Source: Eopsaltria australis (Eukaryota > Chordata > Aves > Passeriformes > Petroicidae). Taken from it: a DNA stretch of 64,000 bases. The DNA is taken from the NCBI GenBank assembly GCA_034509425.1, contig JAVTVJ010000040.1, positions 6,897,001 through 6,961,000 of the forward strand, read 5' to 3'. Position numbers and translations under genes: made by a program. Positions 49,001-62,260 of the stretch are shown here, in pieces. Under the pieces are notes generated by a model. It made no database searches. It worked only from the letters and a program-made list of their open reading frames with translations, and had not been told where the DNA came from. Position 1 is the first letter of the stretch, and each line of letters starts with the position of its first letter.

Positions 49001-51689
49001 AGCAATTATAGCAGTGTATAGGAGAAAATTTTAACTGAATCCTTCTGATAAAGGAAAAATATTTAATAAACAGAAGTTCTCCCCTTGGCTTTGAAATTTC
49101 AGATCTTTATAATGCTTCAACCAGTCTTAAAATCCATCTTTTCACATATCCCATACTTTTCTCAGTGAACAGGGAAAAAATTTTCTTAGTAAGATTCATA
49201 TAACCAACCACAGAATGATTAAAAATAGTGAATAATCATCATGGCTTGATTTTGCCAGAGTTACTGACATCTATCTTCTACTGATGTCACTGACCCAGGG
49301 TCAAAAAGAAGCCATAACTTCTCAGGATTATAGCAAAGTAATCCAAAGACCCCAAACATATTGCTGTGCTTAACAAGTCCAGTCATTCTCTATTAAAATT
49401 TATGGAAACTAAATTTTTTTCTTTCCCTTCTAAAACTTTTTCCATTCCATATCAGTAATATCTGACCAATCTTTACTTTCAGTCAAAGTATAAACTGGTA
49501 GACATCATCATGGATCATTGTCCATTCTCAGCCTCTTCCAGACACAGGACAGTTCTCAATACATTTCAGGTTTTTTTCCTGCCTGTTGATCCTACCACAG
49601 TACTCAGGAAATATTTTGAATTGGGAGGGACTCCTTTTCTTCAGTTTGGAACCACAAGTGAGACTGGATTTTGAATGCTAGCATGCTTCCAAGTGTTTTT
49701 TGCTAAAGGAGTGAATTTGACACATAAATTTACATATTGAAAATTTTCAAACACACACTCACCCACCTACCACACGCACCCTTCACTAATCAGAAACTGT
49801 CACAGGAATGGTTGAGAGAAATTTTTGAGACACAAAGGTTGATTCTCTGGATTCTTGCATAGCATGTAGTCCTAGTAGTGAGGCACAAATATCCATTGCA
49901 CCTTCCCACCCCCAGTCTCTCCCTCACCTTGGAAAAGTTACAAAATTCTGAACAATTTCTGCATAATCTATTTTAGTTCCTCAAGCAAGCACTTACTGCT
50001 GATAATATTTTTTTATGAATTCTGCTTGACTGTAACCTTATGAAGAGACTGCTAAAGTTCTGGGCTTAATATCAGCCAGCATCTGGGCATGGAAAAGTCT
50101 ATTACAGGAAAATTTTGCTAAATTAAAATGGCTAGGTACAACATTTTTATTAGTTTTACCTAAATCCAAGAGTAGATGGTAAAATATGTTTTCCCAGTTT
50201 GACAAAATATTCGCTTCCCAATTTGGAATTTGATGTGTGGTTTTGTGGAAAACTTCATGCTAAAGAGACTCTAAGAATGGTTCAGCTGAAATTTTCTCTA
50301 GAATAAAATGTGTTAACAATGATAAAATGGGGTGATTTTCTATCTTCTATTCAGAATAATTTGAAAGAAACTTCATTTAAATGCAGGGATTAATCAGAGA
50401 TTTAATCAGAGATTATTTTCTCCTTTAAAGTAGAAAGAGTTTCCTCAGTCTTAAAGTGATCTGAAAAATGTAAAATTGTTTAAAAAGCTAAGTGAAACAT
50501 AGGGAAAACTGTGTTAAATTTTTATTGTTTGCTATATCTCTGCTAAATGTGATTATAACAACATTTATATTATTTCTATATATTATGCTTTTGTGAAGAA
50601 CACAAATAAATACGCACTTTTCTAAAAATAATATTTTTATAATATATAGGGGGAGGGGGCAAAGCAATAGTACAATTATTTCCTGGCAATAGGACATACA
50701 TCTTGGCAATATAATTTCCCAGAAATAAAAAGTGAAAAACACAGTATTTAAAATTTTATATACTGGAAGCTTCTGTTAACAAAACAAAACCAAAATCAAA
50801 ACCAAACAAAAGCCCCAAAAAAGAAACAAAAAGAAACCAATAATGATTAAAATGCCATGTTTGGGACATTCCAGGTGTGACTCAGCTGAAGTGAATTCAT
50901 CTGCAGTTGAGAGTTCCCAGAGTCTTTGCAGTGATTGCGTAATATGAAAGATTAAATAATAATGATTTATCAAAACTGAAGTTCTGAATTCATGTGCCAA
51001 GAATTACCCCAACACACTTGGGCCTGTGAATCATATTTAATGTAAGATGTTTCTTAGAGTTTCCATATAGTCAACAGCAATTCCCCAGAGCAATATTATC
51101 CAGGCTTAAGCTAATGAGTTGAACGATCCACTCTCCATAATTATTTTCCCCGAAATTTCAGAAATTTTAGGGCCTAAATCTGCAGAAAATGATAAATCTG
51201 GAACTGAGTTTGTGCTGCAAAATCACTCTTTAGAAGGTCACTGAGAAATCTCATATGACCAAGTTTATACAAAATTCACTATAGCAGGCTGTTATCTTGA
51301 TGGAGCTTTAATGATTATTCCTTAAAGACTGAAATCATTGCCACAGACATCTTTTTTCTCTCCACTGCCTGAAAGGCATCTTGATTGACTAGATGTCTAA
51401 CTTTGACATTACAGTGAAGTCTATGCAGTTGGGATCCCCACTTCCTCAGTACACTTACATTGTAAAATATCCATCTAAGAGGCCTGAAAGTACCTAGGTC
51501 ACAGCTGGGATTGTTTCCCCCTCCACCTCCCCCCTCATGTTTGAGGTAACCTCTATATTACACAGTGATCAGAAGAAATTTTGAAAATTGAATATAGAAT
51601 AAAAAATACCCAGTTACCAAGGCAGTTAATGCAGTCTTAAATTGACAGCTATCTTTGTTAAGATATCTGATTTTTCAGGAGAGAAAAGA
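46046..51689. other. Long noncoding stretch
   Basis: An A-rich interrupted tract lies at 48180-48224. A small tandem duplication (TTAATCAGAGAT twice) lies at about 50389-50412. No gene is recognised, and the longest frame (about 90 codons, 47544-47816 minus) has no motif. Confidence 0.55.
48180..48224 (+). repeat. A-rich tract
   Basis: A runs interrupted by single G or GG. It produces the poly-Lys frames seen in plus translations (48098-48416), which are artefacts. Confidence 0.9.
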
Positions 51690-52090
51690 AAAAGAGTAGT
51701 TCTCGCTTATCCAGACAAGAGAAGAAACTGGCAGAGTGCCACAGCAAATTACTGGTGAAGTTGAAGAAGATGGGAATTAGAGGGAAAGCTGTACAGGGGG
51801 AAGGAAACTAATTATACAAGACAGAAACAGGTTATAGTTACAGATTTATCCCTTGTCTGGGACTGCTAAAATTTTTCATGGCTCATTCTTGAGGCCCACC
51901 TTGTTTAATCAGAAAAGAAATCAGAACTGCTTGATGAAATATGCAGATGACAATGTTGAAGGTATTTTTCAATACAAAGAATTATAATATCATGCAAGAA
52001 AAAAATAGAAGATCTGTAGGACTGGAATAATGGAAATGAGTGACATTTAAGTGTACAGAGTGCAAGGTCAATCACTAACAGCGTAGTAAA
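51690..52090 (+). mobile_element. Old CR1/L3-like LINE relic, reverse-transcriptase region
   Basis: On the plus strand, blocks follow the order of a LINE reverse transcriptase. ECHSKLLVKLKKMGIRGK near 51735-51790 corresponds to VPHxLLLxKLxxxGIxGK. GPPCLI near 51890 is the remains of GPLLFNI. MKYADDN has the catalytic YADD at 51940-51951. VTFKCTECKVNH near 52043-52077 corresponds to the xFNxxKCKVMHL block. Frames shift at least twice, and the SGVPQGS block is not readable. No 3' end is recognised. The divergence is like that of the 1.85-2.41 kb relic. Subfamily is unresolved. Confidence 0.75.
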
Positions 52091-54638
52091 AATTTTTGCA
52101 TTAAATTTGGAGCTCATCAGATGGAAACAGCATAGGAAAAAAAATACATTTTCATCTTTTGAACAATTAATTTATTAATAAGGAGCATTACAACATGGCT
52201 AAGAAGAAACATTTTCAAAAACCAAAAACCAAAAATCCAAGCAAACAAAAAAAAAATCCCTAACCACAAAAACCAAACACGTCCCTGATATCCAAAAGGC
52301 ACTGGTGTGTTAACTGCACTGTGTTCTCAAACAGAGCATTTGTTTCTTGATATATTTATTAAAGCAAGAGGGAACTATTAACAGAATTGCTGAGAAGAGC
52401 TATTATCTTGACCAGAATAGTATGGACCTTATAAGAGAAAACTACAAGGCTTTTTTTTAAGTAGCACAATGGAGTTTGAAGGGCAATAACTGGTCTTATT
52501 TAGAAAAGAATTCACCTGGGAAGACAAAGCAGCACCTAAGATGAAGGTACAAGAGCAAAGAAAAATATTATGGCCATGAGTTAAGGTCAAGTTGGAAGTT
52601 GGGGAAAAATACCTCACATATAACGAAGTTCTGTCAGCAATTTCTCAATAAGACCAGTCTTTCTAAAGTCCCAGAAGGGATTCAATATCCTCATTGTTCC
52701 CAAGAGCAGAAGTATGGATTATGATTCCAGAAGTCCCTTTGATTAGGAGAAGCCTTCTGAAAGCAGAGTAAGCCTAAGATCTAATAGCTTACCGTTTGTG
52801 CAGATAATGTTTAGGCAACTTATTTAACAGTAAGAGGTACTCTGAGACATATGTAGTCGGCATGCATGTGGCTGAAAGTACATACACCTAATTCTTATAT
52901 CCCAGCATTACCACATAAGGGAACCTGCTTTCCACTCCTGTGTACAGTACATAAGGAATAAAGGAGTGGGGTGCCTGTGTTTCTTTCAGTTAAAATAATA
53001 GCAGGACTTAAATGAAGTGGGCAAGGGGAGTAAGTTTTGCTGTAACTTGGGGCAGTATATCCCAAAAAATATAAATTGTTGTGAAGCACAATTGATTGCA
53101 TATAACAACTTTAAGGGCAACCAAATGAGAACTTGCCTCAAAGAGGCTGTTCAGATAATGTTTGTGAGCTTGGCCAAACCACAGCAGGTGCTTTTATCTT
53201 GGCTCTGACAAGCGTAGGCCCTAATACAAGAATTTGTCTCATAAGACTCTTCCAGAGTAATGATCCTCTGGAATCCTATGGTTGGTTTTGCAAGGTGAGA
53301 TTTTCCAAAAGGTGCACCTTTTTATCCCACCCCCAGCTTGCAAAAACAACACTGAATTACCTAACACTGCAGAAAATAATTTCAAGAATGTGGTCCTGAA
53401 TTTTCCAGTCATGATCTTATTGGCTGAAATGGTTTAAGCCATCCATTGGAGTGGATCTTCTAGCAGATAAAACATTGATAAACTAATTTAGTGCCAGCCA
53501 AGCCATTTCTGCAGACTCACTGACTCATGATGCAAGATGGGCAAAAAGTAAATTAAGACTTTCCGCTTTCATACAGTCCAGAGGAGCTTCTATTCTTTTG
53601 CCTTTGCTGTTGCTGCTCTAGCTTTCATAAAACCTTTTTCCTCCAAAAACATGGAGAGGTCTCTCTGACCCTCAAAATCAAAAGGGATGCCACCACCTGC
53701 TGCAGCAGATACTTATGACAGAGTATTACATTTCCCTGCCTAAGATGGTGAGAAGTCAGCAATTACAAAGCCTCAGGGCACAGAGTATCCAGAATCCTGA
53801 CAATGTCTCATTTGCTTTGCTAAATAACTCCCACATTTGAACAGAGAGGACAGAGTCAGTGAAGACAGAGTCACAGGTTTTGGCACACCTTCTGAGGTAC
53901 TTCTTCGAGTTGCACCATTTCATTTGCACAATGACTGTACTTTCTGTCTGGGCATTTAAGAATCGGAGCAGGAACCAAACCTGACAAGCCAAAAAGAACC
54001 CTGAAGTCTTGCTTCAAAATTTGGAGGGACCTGCTGAATTTTATTCTGCAAAGAGCAACTGAAGATGTCAAATGATGTGTCTTTAGGAGACTGGTTGCTT
54101 TGTGACCTGGACGTACATGGATAAGCATCCTGCCTGAAGTGCCAGATCAAAATATGAAGGAGGAAGAACAGCAGTCTGCACTACTCATCTTGGTACCAAT
54201 CAAAGGAAAATTGCAATTTGTATGAGCTCTGATAGCTCATTTGCCAGCAGCTAGTAAGTTGCCTAAGTAGCTGAAGGAATAAATTTCAAGTGAAAAAAAG
54301 GAAAACTGCCTAATAGGACTCCAGGAGAGAGGTGAAATGTAGACTTACACATCTTAACAGAAATAATAAAAGTGCGGGCAAAGCTGCCAGAGTAACTTCC
54401 CACCGCCAGCTAACTGTGACTGAAGGCACTGATAAAATTGGTGGCAAATCAGAAGAAATGTCTGGTCTTCATGCAACATCAGCAGTTCCTAACATGAAGC
54501 ATAGATATTCTAGAAATGGAAGAGAATGCAACACAAAAAATCTGCATTTTGAAAATTGAAAGGAACTAAACATTTATTTGGTGAAGCAAAAAGGCCCAGG
54601 TTTTTCTTGTCCTCTGCCTTCTCATCACAGAAGGAAAT
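52091..54638. other. Noncoding stretch with exon-like signals
   Basis: A 39-nt segment (53256-53294) is preceded by ACTCTTCCAG and followed by GTGAGA, so it has acceptor and donor form. It is in frame with the open frame at 53133-53399. From 53,750 to 54,560 several minus and plus frames of 60-85 codons overlap. None shows a family motif. Confidence 0.4.
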
Positions 54639-54998
54639 TCAAAAGCAGGTTTCATGAGACTTTCTGTACTTCTCACTCCCTTGAGGATTGAAGTTCAAAG
54701 AATGCAAAGAATAGTATGACATTAGAGAAACAGTTTTCACAAGGCTGTACATAGGGGCTTGATCTCTTAACACAGTCACTGAGCTGTAAGATACCCTTTT
54801 TTCTGGCTGGAAGAAAAGGCTGGATTGGATACCACCCAAATGCTCAAAGCTACTCAGATCTGAGATAGATCTCACAGATTTACCTCCTCTGCCCCTCTTA
54901 ACAGGATTCAGATCCCCAAGCATCTTCTGACAAGCTTCTCTCTGAGACAATAAAGATTTATAGTATGACCACTCGATAAAGGTATAACTTGACTCCAC
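54639..54998 (-). other. Unassigned 119-codon minus-strand open frame
   Basis: The frame contains CQKMLGDLNPVKRGRGG, KSVRSISDLSSFEHLGG and LFFQPEKRVSYSSVTVL, with a fairly coding-like codon pattern. An acceptor-like TTTATTGTCTCAG ends at 54942 and GAG|GTAAAT at 54883 would be a donor, giving a 58-nt exon. Alternatively the whole frame to the TGA at 54639 could be a terminal exon or part of a retrocopy. It lies on the same strand as, and upstream of, the 36.7 kb candidate exon, but I have no evidence that they belong together. I recognise no family. Confidence 0.3.
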
Positions 54999-56104
54999 CT
55001 ATGAATGAGTTTGAGAAATCCACCAAGAAAACCACGAACAGGATAGAAAGTTTAAAAAAAAAATAACAATAAAAGAGTAATAGAAGATTTAAAACAATCC
55101 AGAAAAAGCTTTACAGAACAAATGCAAGACCAAGAAAGTGTAGGACATGGTTTAAACACAAGGTGTGTTCACCATATGTCCTTATTTTGCTGCATTTCTG
55201 TCCATTGCACAGGCATGGACACAGATGCACCAGGTGAATAATGCCAAAGCAAATGGGCTCATTCACACCCACCACAGGAAAATACATATGGAAAATCACC
55301 CACAGGAAAGGCAATCATTTGAATGTCGATGTAACCATATGTACGGTTATATAAAAAGAAATTTTTTTTTTAAACCTGTAAATATAGCTAGCAAATCCTA
55401 AGCTGTATTGTAGTAGTGCTAAGACAAAAGTGGTGTCATTCCTATCAACTATAGGAATGATATGTGAGTTGATAAGGCACCTCATATTTAGTGGAAGACA
55501 GTTTCTACTAACTCAGAAGCTGACTTAAGAAATCAGAAAGAATACATGCTGTTCAAATAAAGAAGGAATCCTTTAAGTTCCCTCCTTTGGGGAGAGAACA
55601 GTCTGTAAACAGTACAACAAATTACGGGGAGATTTTAAAGCTGAGAGAGATGTCAATATAAGAGAAAAAGAACAGGAAAGGTCCTTCTGTAATTATGGAT
55701 AATATTTTGTGCTGTTAAACTAAGCTGCATATGTTTAGACACAACAAAAATAGGGCCAAACAATAGAAATCTGAATTTAAAAAAAAAGTTACAGTTTTCA
55801 CTACCAGTATCTCTTCTCATAACTAAATAGACACCAAATTAATCTTCAAAGTCACTCCTGGGTTCACAGAACTAAAGGTGTTAATGCTCTTTGCAGACTC
55901 AAAATATTTTACTCTTTTTTAATATCTGTGGTGGAAGTTTGCAGTTAGTGAATTTTACAGTCTGTTAATGTAAAAGAAAAGCATGGAAGGAATTTCAGAA
56001 TTTGTCTCTCAATAAATTCCAATTAGTTTAAAACCTTCCACATATGCTGGAAAATGCAACTCTATGAGTATCTTTTACCTTGTGTCAAAATAATTTTCCA
56101 TAAT
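54999..56104. other. Noncoding stretch
   Basis: AT-rich, with A runs near 55053 and 55779. Nothing is recognised. Confidence 0.6.
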
Positions 56105-56165
56105 TACTACTTAGGAAGCCTTGGGTCAAATTTTCCTTTCACTTACACCAGTGAAATGAGACTTG
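56105..56165. repeat. Ancient amniote repeat fragment
   Basis: GGGTCAAATTTTCCTTTCAC followed by TTACACCAGTGAAATGAG resembles one arm of the old palindromic amniote repeat that reads roughly GGTCAGATTCTGATCTCA, CTTACACCAGTGTAAAT. The opposite arm is not recognisable. The assignment is from memory. Confidence 0.45.
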
Positions 56166-59100
56166 AGCTAAGTTTCTTTGCTGTCTCCAAGACAAGAATT
56201 TTGCTCCCAGTCTTTTCATTAAGTGCTGTGTTTAAAATAAAAGACAGCATGTCAGATCATATAAACGTAGCTATGTCAGACAGTGCTGTAGTCATTACAC
56301 AAAATCAGAATTTAGCTTACTATCACAGATGATTGGGAATTTTTAAGTAATATGATCAGAAAGGAATAAATTCACTTCCACCATCACTTCTCTCATGCAC
56401 AGAAAACAGTTTTCCTCCCATCTTTCTACTGTAACTTTAAATGGTCTTTTTTTGCTACATATAATGTATTAGTTCTCTTAAATGTCCCTGCAAATGTCAC
56501 AGGATAATGCAGGGGCTGAGAGTCCTATGTAAAATTTAGTGTTCTTATTGCCTTATTTTTTTAATGGAAAGGAAATAATATTTGAATACTCAATGCAATA
56601 TAAAATTTATTTATGTAAAAATACCTATATATACCCATATGCTATTGACACATGTACTTGCGGACAAGCACTTTACCCTCAGTTAGAATTTAGCCTTTAT
56701 AGTACTAAAATACACTGTTTTATCTGCACCATCATATAAATTTCTACATGTAAGCTCTCTGTGTATATTTGGATGGACCTATGTGAAATTCATGCATAAG
56801 GAACACAAATGCTTTATTTCTATTTGATCTTTTAAGCTTTCATAACCATATACATATATTAGATACAAAAATGCTTTATTTCTTCTTCAGAAAATCTCCC
56901 TAATTCCATTGTCATTCTCCATTGTTGTGCCAAAATCTCCTTATCCTATTCAGCCACAGCTCAAAAATGCATGCACATATTCATAGAGATACAGAAACAC
57001 AGTTTGGCATAAGATGGCTTTGGAAATCAGTGCACAAGGCATCTCAAGGCAAGCACAGCCAAGCATGTTGTCTAGGAAGTTTCACAGTGATGACACTGAA
57101 GAAGCTCCAGGAGCTACACTGGAGCATCCAGCATCTCCTCCACATCCCTGCCCTCAAGGCAAAGGTAAGATCCCAGCCCAGCCTTTTTCTGCCTGGTGCC
57201 ATCTCTTTGCTATCTGCTCCTCTTCTTTGTGCTGTCCCGATGCCCATGGCTTTAGCCGGAGTAGATGCTGGCTTCTGTGGACTGGCTCTCAGTGACCATT
57301 GCCTCCAGAAGAGTGAGCTTTAATCATCTCAGCAGAGATGTTCAGGTTGCGTCTCTCTTCTCTACTAAGCCAACTGTTTTCACAAAACTTGTAGGAACCT
57401 CAAACTTTTGAGGTTTCCAGATTTTCTTCAGAATGTCCAGTGGCTGGACAAATTATTTACCAGCAGACTAATGGAAAACATCCTTAGGAAATAAAGCTAA
57501 AACCAGCAATACCCACATATTCCAGGAACTGTGTGCATTTCAGGTAGCAATGTTATTCTTGTTTATACTATTCCTGCCTTTCCCTTTGCCCGTGGAGAGT
57601 TAATGAGGTAAAATTGGTGCTGCAGCAGCATGACAAAGCAAAGCACTTAATTACAGCTACAGATCTCAGCTGATCCTTTGCAACTACTAGTCATCATTTT
57701 GTTGCCTAGTTCTGCATTTTCCCTACCCCCATTTTTGCTCTTTCCTCTACACCCTCAGAGCTGCATATCTCACATTATCTCTCTTCTGGTACAAACCTCC
57801 CCACACAACTGAAGACCCTGCAAGAAACCACCTCATCTTTCTCAGCTGTGTGACGATGCAGACAAAAGAGCAGCTGTCCACCTCAGACACTCACCACTCA
57901 TAACAGTGCCATTTCCCAGGAGGTCCTTAACCACCAAATATTTATGTTAACACTCTACTGAGAATAAAAGGAAAATACACTCAGACTAGTCCCCAGATGT
58001 AGAATGAATAATTGTTTAGCACTCGATACACCAAGTGTCTGTACCTAGAAAGACACTGCATACGTATAGTATAGAAAACAATATAATGCCTTTCCTCTGC
58101 ATCATGAAAATGCAGGCACTTACTCTCATTTTTTCTGCATGCCCAGCTGTGGGAATGAGTAGAAAGAGGTGGAATGGGGGAGAAGTGTCTTTTTCTTATT
58201 TTAACTTCTGTCATGTATAAGGCAAAAAAGAGTATCTGAAAAATCTGCGGGTTTAGCAACTGTCAAGGACTGAAGCATGTACAGCTTAGCAGAGCATTGA
58301 AAATTATGCGCTGTAAGGTTCACGCATTACCACTAACCTTAGTTTAAAGATAATAAAAGGTTAGGGAGGAGGCACAGATGAGGGGGTTTTCCCTCCTAGC
58401 TAGGAAAAAAAGCAAAAACCAAACATGATGGTTGCAAAAAACTGTATTCCACAACAAGTCCTTAAGACTCCCATGTGCTACATCAGCAGCAGTACATCCT
58501 CGATTTTTATTGTAATCTTGTGGCTTTTTATTTGTAACTTATATGAAAAGAATCACATTGATTGGGGCAGATTTAACTCAGTAAAACCTATTCTACTGAG
58601 ATTGTCTGTGCTAGGTGATTTTATCAAGTTCTCTTTTGGTTTCATTTTCTTCCTCATCCCTATCCCCAGGGGAGATTGCAGCCCAGCTTGCAGAGCAAAT
58701 TGCCCTAAATTGAGTTCTTTCTCTGCCATATACAGGCCTGCCTTTGGCTCCTCAGCTTGAAAACTTTATGCATTCTTATTTTTCTCCATCTTCCTTAACA
58801 CTCTCCTTCTCTTTCCAATTAAAATGGAGAAGTTTGCACCGATACCTGCTCCCAATTAAATGAATACTGCATTACCAGCCATACACTCCAGATCTCCTTT
58901 ACCCTCCCTTCATTAGTCCTATTCCTCTGAGGTTTCCTGGCTGTCTGCCAGGGACTTATGGCAAGAATTCAAAATCTTGTACACTTTATCCCCTCAAAAT
59001 CATTCTTGAATTTAAGCAGCCTGCTCCTTGGGCCCAGCATGAGAAATGCTGCTAACGGATTCAAAGGGGAGGGGAGAAAAGAAAGAAAATGATTTATTTA

Positions 59101-61900
59101 AAAGGTTAAAAAGCTCCCATAAAAGAAGCTAAGCTAAAAGAGGTTAAACTTCCGGGCTAATTGGCTTCCGTTTCCTTTTAAAAATTCTTTCTGGAGACAA
59201 CAAATGACAGGAAGGTGTTCCTGTTTTATTTAAGAGTATTCATGCCTACAGAAAACGCATCATTCTCTTAACACCTCAGGCATGTTCACTACTGCTCACT
59301 CAAATTATATACCCAGCACAGAAAAAAAAACCTAAGCAGTCAGAGGCTTAAGCAGCTGGGTTGTTGGGGGGTTTTAGGCTTTTTTTTAAAAAAAATCACC
59401 ATCTAATTTTCCAACAAATGTGAGCACTGCAGTACCATGGCATCAGCCACTCTCATCTGACACTTTAAATAACTAACATCATGTCAAGCTGTCAGTAACG
59501 ATAGCCACATTGGCAAGTCTGAAAAAGCAGAGGGAAGTACTGTATCCTCACATTACTACTTGAAACTATATAAACTCTCCTCATAGACCATGCAACTTTA
59601 CTGCCTTTATTGAACACTAATTTTTCAAATACATAATGTAGTGGCTGAAGACCCTTGTGTGGAGCTATGCTTTTTCTTACGACATTATTTGAAGCAGTCA
59701 AATTTTCATTTAAAGCCTTTAATGCAAAATTCTAATATTAATGGTCTGATGCTCAGTGACTGCTTGTCTCAAAATCATACTCAAAAGGTCTCCTTCCCTG
59801 TACGCTCTACAAGAAGCTTTCATCTTTTAAAATGCTATGATATTTTTGTAGCACTGTAGTAGTCTTCACAAGAGAGATTTTTAGCAACCTATAAATTGAT
59901 TTACCCTGTCTAGTAAAGCCAGGTAACTGCAATATGGGGTTTGTAGCATCGAATTCTTGCCTTCTTTGAGCTGACCATTTCTCACAAGCCACAGCTTCCC
60001 AAGTAATACTGAATTGGTGAGATAGTTTGTAGGAGTTAAGGTGTGCTTGTGTGTAGGTGTGTGGTGGTTAAAAGTGTTCTTTTAAGGATTTCTGTGACTT
60101 GGAGGCTTTTAATTTTCTCCATCTCTTCATTTCTCAGCCAATATTTCTTGATGCAGGATGATTCCTGCCTAACAAAAGCAATCCCCTTGGATTTTTTTTA
60201 ATTGAAGGAGAAAAACTATCTATTATTTTGTGAAAGCCACTTCTGATCTTGTTTTTTTACCTTTTCTTAAAGGCCTCTTTACTAATTATTGCTTCTTATT
60301 CCTATTTACAGATGAAAACAGAAAAGGGTATAATAGCTGAGATTTGGTTGCAAAAATACCACACTGGAAATAAAACAACATTTAGGTGTTACAAATCTTT
60401 CTGTAATATCTTATGGCATTTACTCAAGCCATGTCCACAAGCAAGTGACAACATTCACTCCTTCCCTTGCAGACAGGTAACAAACAGCAAACTGTGTAGG
60501 ATCAGAACCAATAAACACCATTTTTATAGCCAACAAAAGAAAAAAGAAAAGTAGCAACTGGGCAAAAATATACAGTACATATATAGCACTCCAAAAAACC
60601 TAAACAACACCTTCTATCAAGTTAATAGAATACACTGGGAGAATTCACACAGTCTATTAAAACACCATAAAATAGTAATTATTAAATTAAAGAAAATAGA
60701 CTCACGATACCTATACTAGAAAGTCTCAGAAAGGAACAACCAATATCCAAGTGCTAGAATACTGTTGGGCTACATCCAATATTACTAATAGTCTCTGCTC
60801 AGGAAAGGCCACAGATAATACAAGTCAAGAATGACTGTACTAAAGAGCTGCAGGTTAAATAATTCATGGATAAGTAGCATGGGTACATTGTACTACAGTA
60901 CTTTGTGGATATTTGTGTGACCTGCAAGCACCACCAAGCTATGGATGTTATGTAAAGTGTTGTACAAACAAAACAGTAGTGTTGTTTTCAACAATCACGC
61001 TAATTGAAAGATGGGCCTTCAAACAAATTCAGGTCAGGATTTAAATCTTGGGGTCTTTGTTGTTCTTTTTCAGCAGACTCTGTCACTATCCAAGAAAAAA
61101 AATAAGCCTCAAAAAATATCTGTCACTCTGACATTTTTAAGTTTGATGCCATCCATCAGCAAGCAACAAGACCATGACCAGGAAGAAATGTCAGTGTTTA
61201 AAAGTTACCTGCCAAACTGAGATAATTCTTACATTTCTGATACTTGGAGTGAAATCAAAAATCTCTTTTTCAGTTCCCAGGTTCCTTAAATAGTACATTG
61301 GGAAAGTGGAGTATTTTAGAAGAAGCCAGTGAGGCCCTAAGCTGTGAGCTACCTAAAGTTATTATATTCCGCAAGCAATCGCCTACAATGAATTTAGGGA
61401 GAAAAGACCAGCCCTTTACCTATATTCTCAACCCACCTACTCAGCAGTCCGCTGTCTACAGGAGACCAGAACCTTGAATGTTATTGCTGTGTTCTCACTC
61501 CTCAGACTGAAGGTGTCTGTCTTTGACAAGCAAATCTCAGTTTTGGCAATTTCAACAGCAAGAGTGGAGAGCATGATTTTCATCCAGAGTAGCATTGAGT
61601 CTACCACTGTAAGATTCTGATCAGATTTTGAACAGTATAAACTTGAACCTGCTCAACTAAAGAAAGGAATTAAGCTCAAGTTTAAAGATATTAAACTATT
61701 TTTAAAAACATGTCATTCTATAAAATAGTAAAGTGTTCTTCTATTGACTTATTTTAGGAGTTTGATACTAAGTCAAAAGCCATATTTTGATAGGAATATA
61801 CAGCTGATGCCTGAAGGATTTGTTGCTTTTTCTCCTAAATATTTTTTACACAGTTCTCTATATCCACAAGTATTAGCATGCATACTTATAATGCTTCAGG
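56166..61900. other. Long noncoding stretch
   Basis: At 57,000-57,320 two plus frames of 93 and 133 codons are open, and CAAAG|GTAAGA at about 57165 looks like a donor. There is no acceptor of matching quality and no family resemblance. The word AAATGCTTTATTTCT occurs twice about 60 bp apart (near 56807 and 56868). No gene is recognised. Confidence 0.5.
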
Positions 61901-62260
61901 TGTGATAATTTAGCCTGGTTTCTTAGTGTCCAGTAGGCCGGGACACTAAGCACCCCAGAAACTGTAGAGTTAGAAGACCAAACATTCTAGCATCGTAAGA
62001 ATTAAAGGTCCCACAATAGGAGAGATTCTGTAAACTAGAAGTTAGCCCACCCCAGCCCCTTATTGGGCCCTTTTGTTAGATATGCTGATGTGTAAGGTCT
62101 TTAATTGTATACTCGACTGGGGGGGAAGGGCTTTTGCAGCGTGTTCTACCTGGAGAGCGTGAGCCATCGAATGGGATCCTATTAAAATACTGAGGTAAAT
62201 GACCCCCAACCCTCTAACCGTGTCTGGGCTTTTATTCCTTAAGACCAGGAAAAGACATCA
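61901..62260 (+). mobile_element. Solo LTR, endogenous retrovirus (ERVL-like)
   Basis: About 360 bp starting with TGTGATAATT and ending with AAAGACATCA, so it has the TG...CA ends of an LTR. It matches my memory of avian ERVL-type LTRs: GTGTCC-AGTAGGCC-GGGACAC near the start, GATATGCTGATGT (about 62078-62090), GAGCCATCGAATGGGATCCT, a polyadenylation signal ATTAAA (62181-62186), then GTCTGGGCTTTTATTCCTTA shortly before the end. The direction of transcription is plus. There is no primer-binding site, gag, pol or second LTR on either side, so this is a solo LTR left by recombination. The flanks (TCAGG and CGCAG) do not give a clean target duplication, which fits an old insertion. Confidence 0.72.
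61922..61950 (+). repeat. Perfect 10-bp hairpin inside the LTR
   Basis: CTTAGTGTCC (61922-61931) and GGACACTAAG (61941-61950) are exact reverse complements around a 9-nt loop. The element sits just inside the LTR 5' edge. Confidence 0.95.

Noticed and set aside
49220..49320. Possible arm of the TTACACCAGTGTAAAT-type repeat
   Set aside because: Similarity is limited to a few scattered words and could be chance.
57004..57323. Open frames followed by CAAAG|GTAAGA, considered as an exon
   Set aside because: The donor is good but I find no acceptor of similar quality, the two frames compete, and neither product is recognisable.
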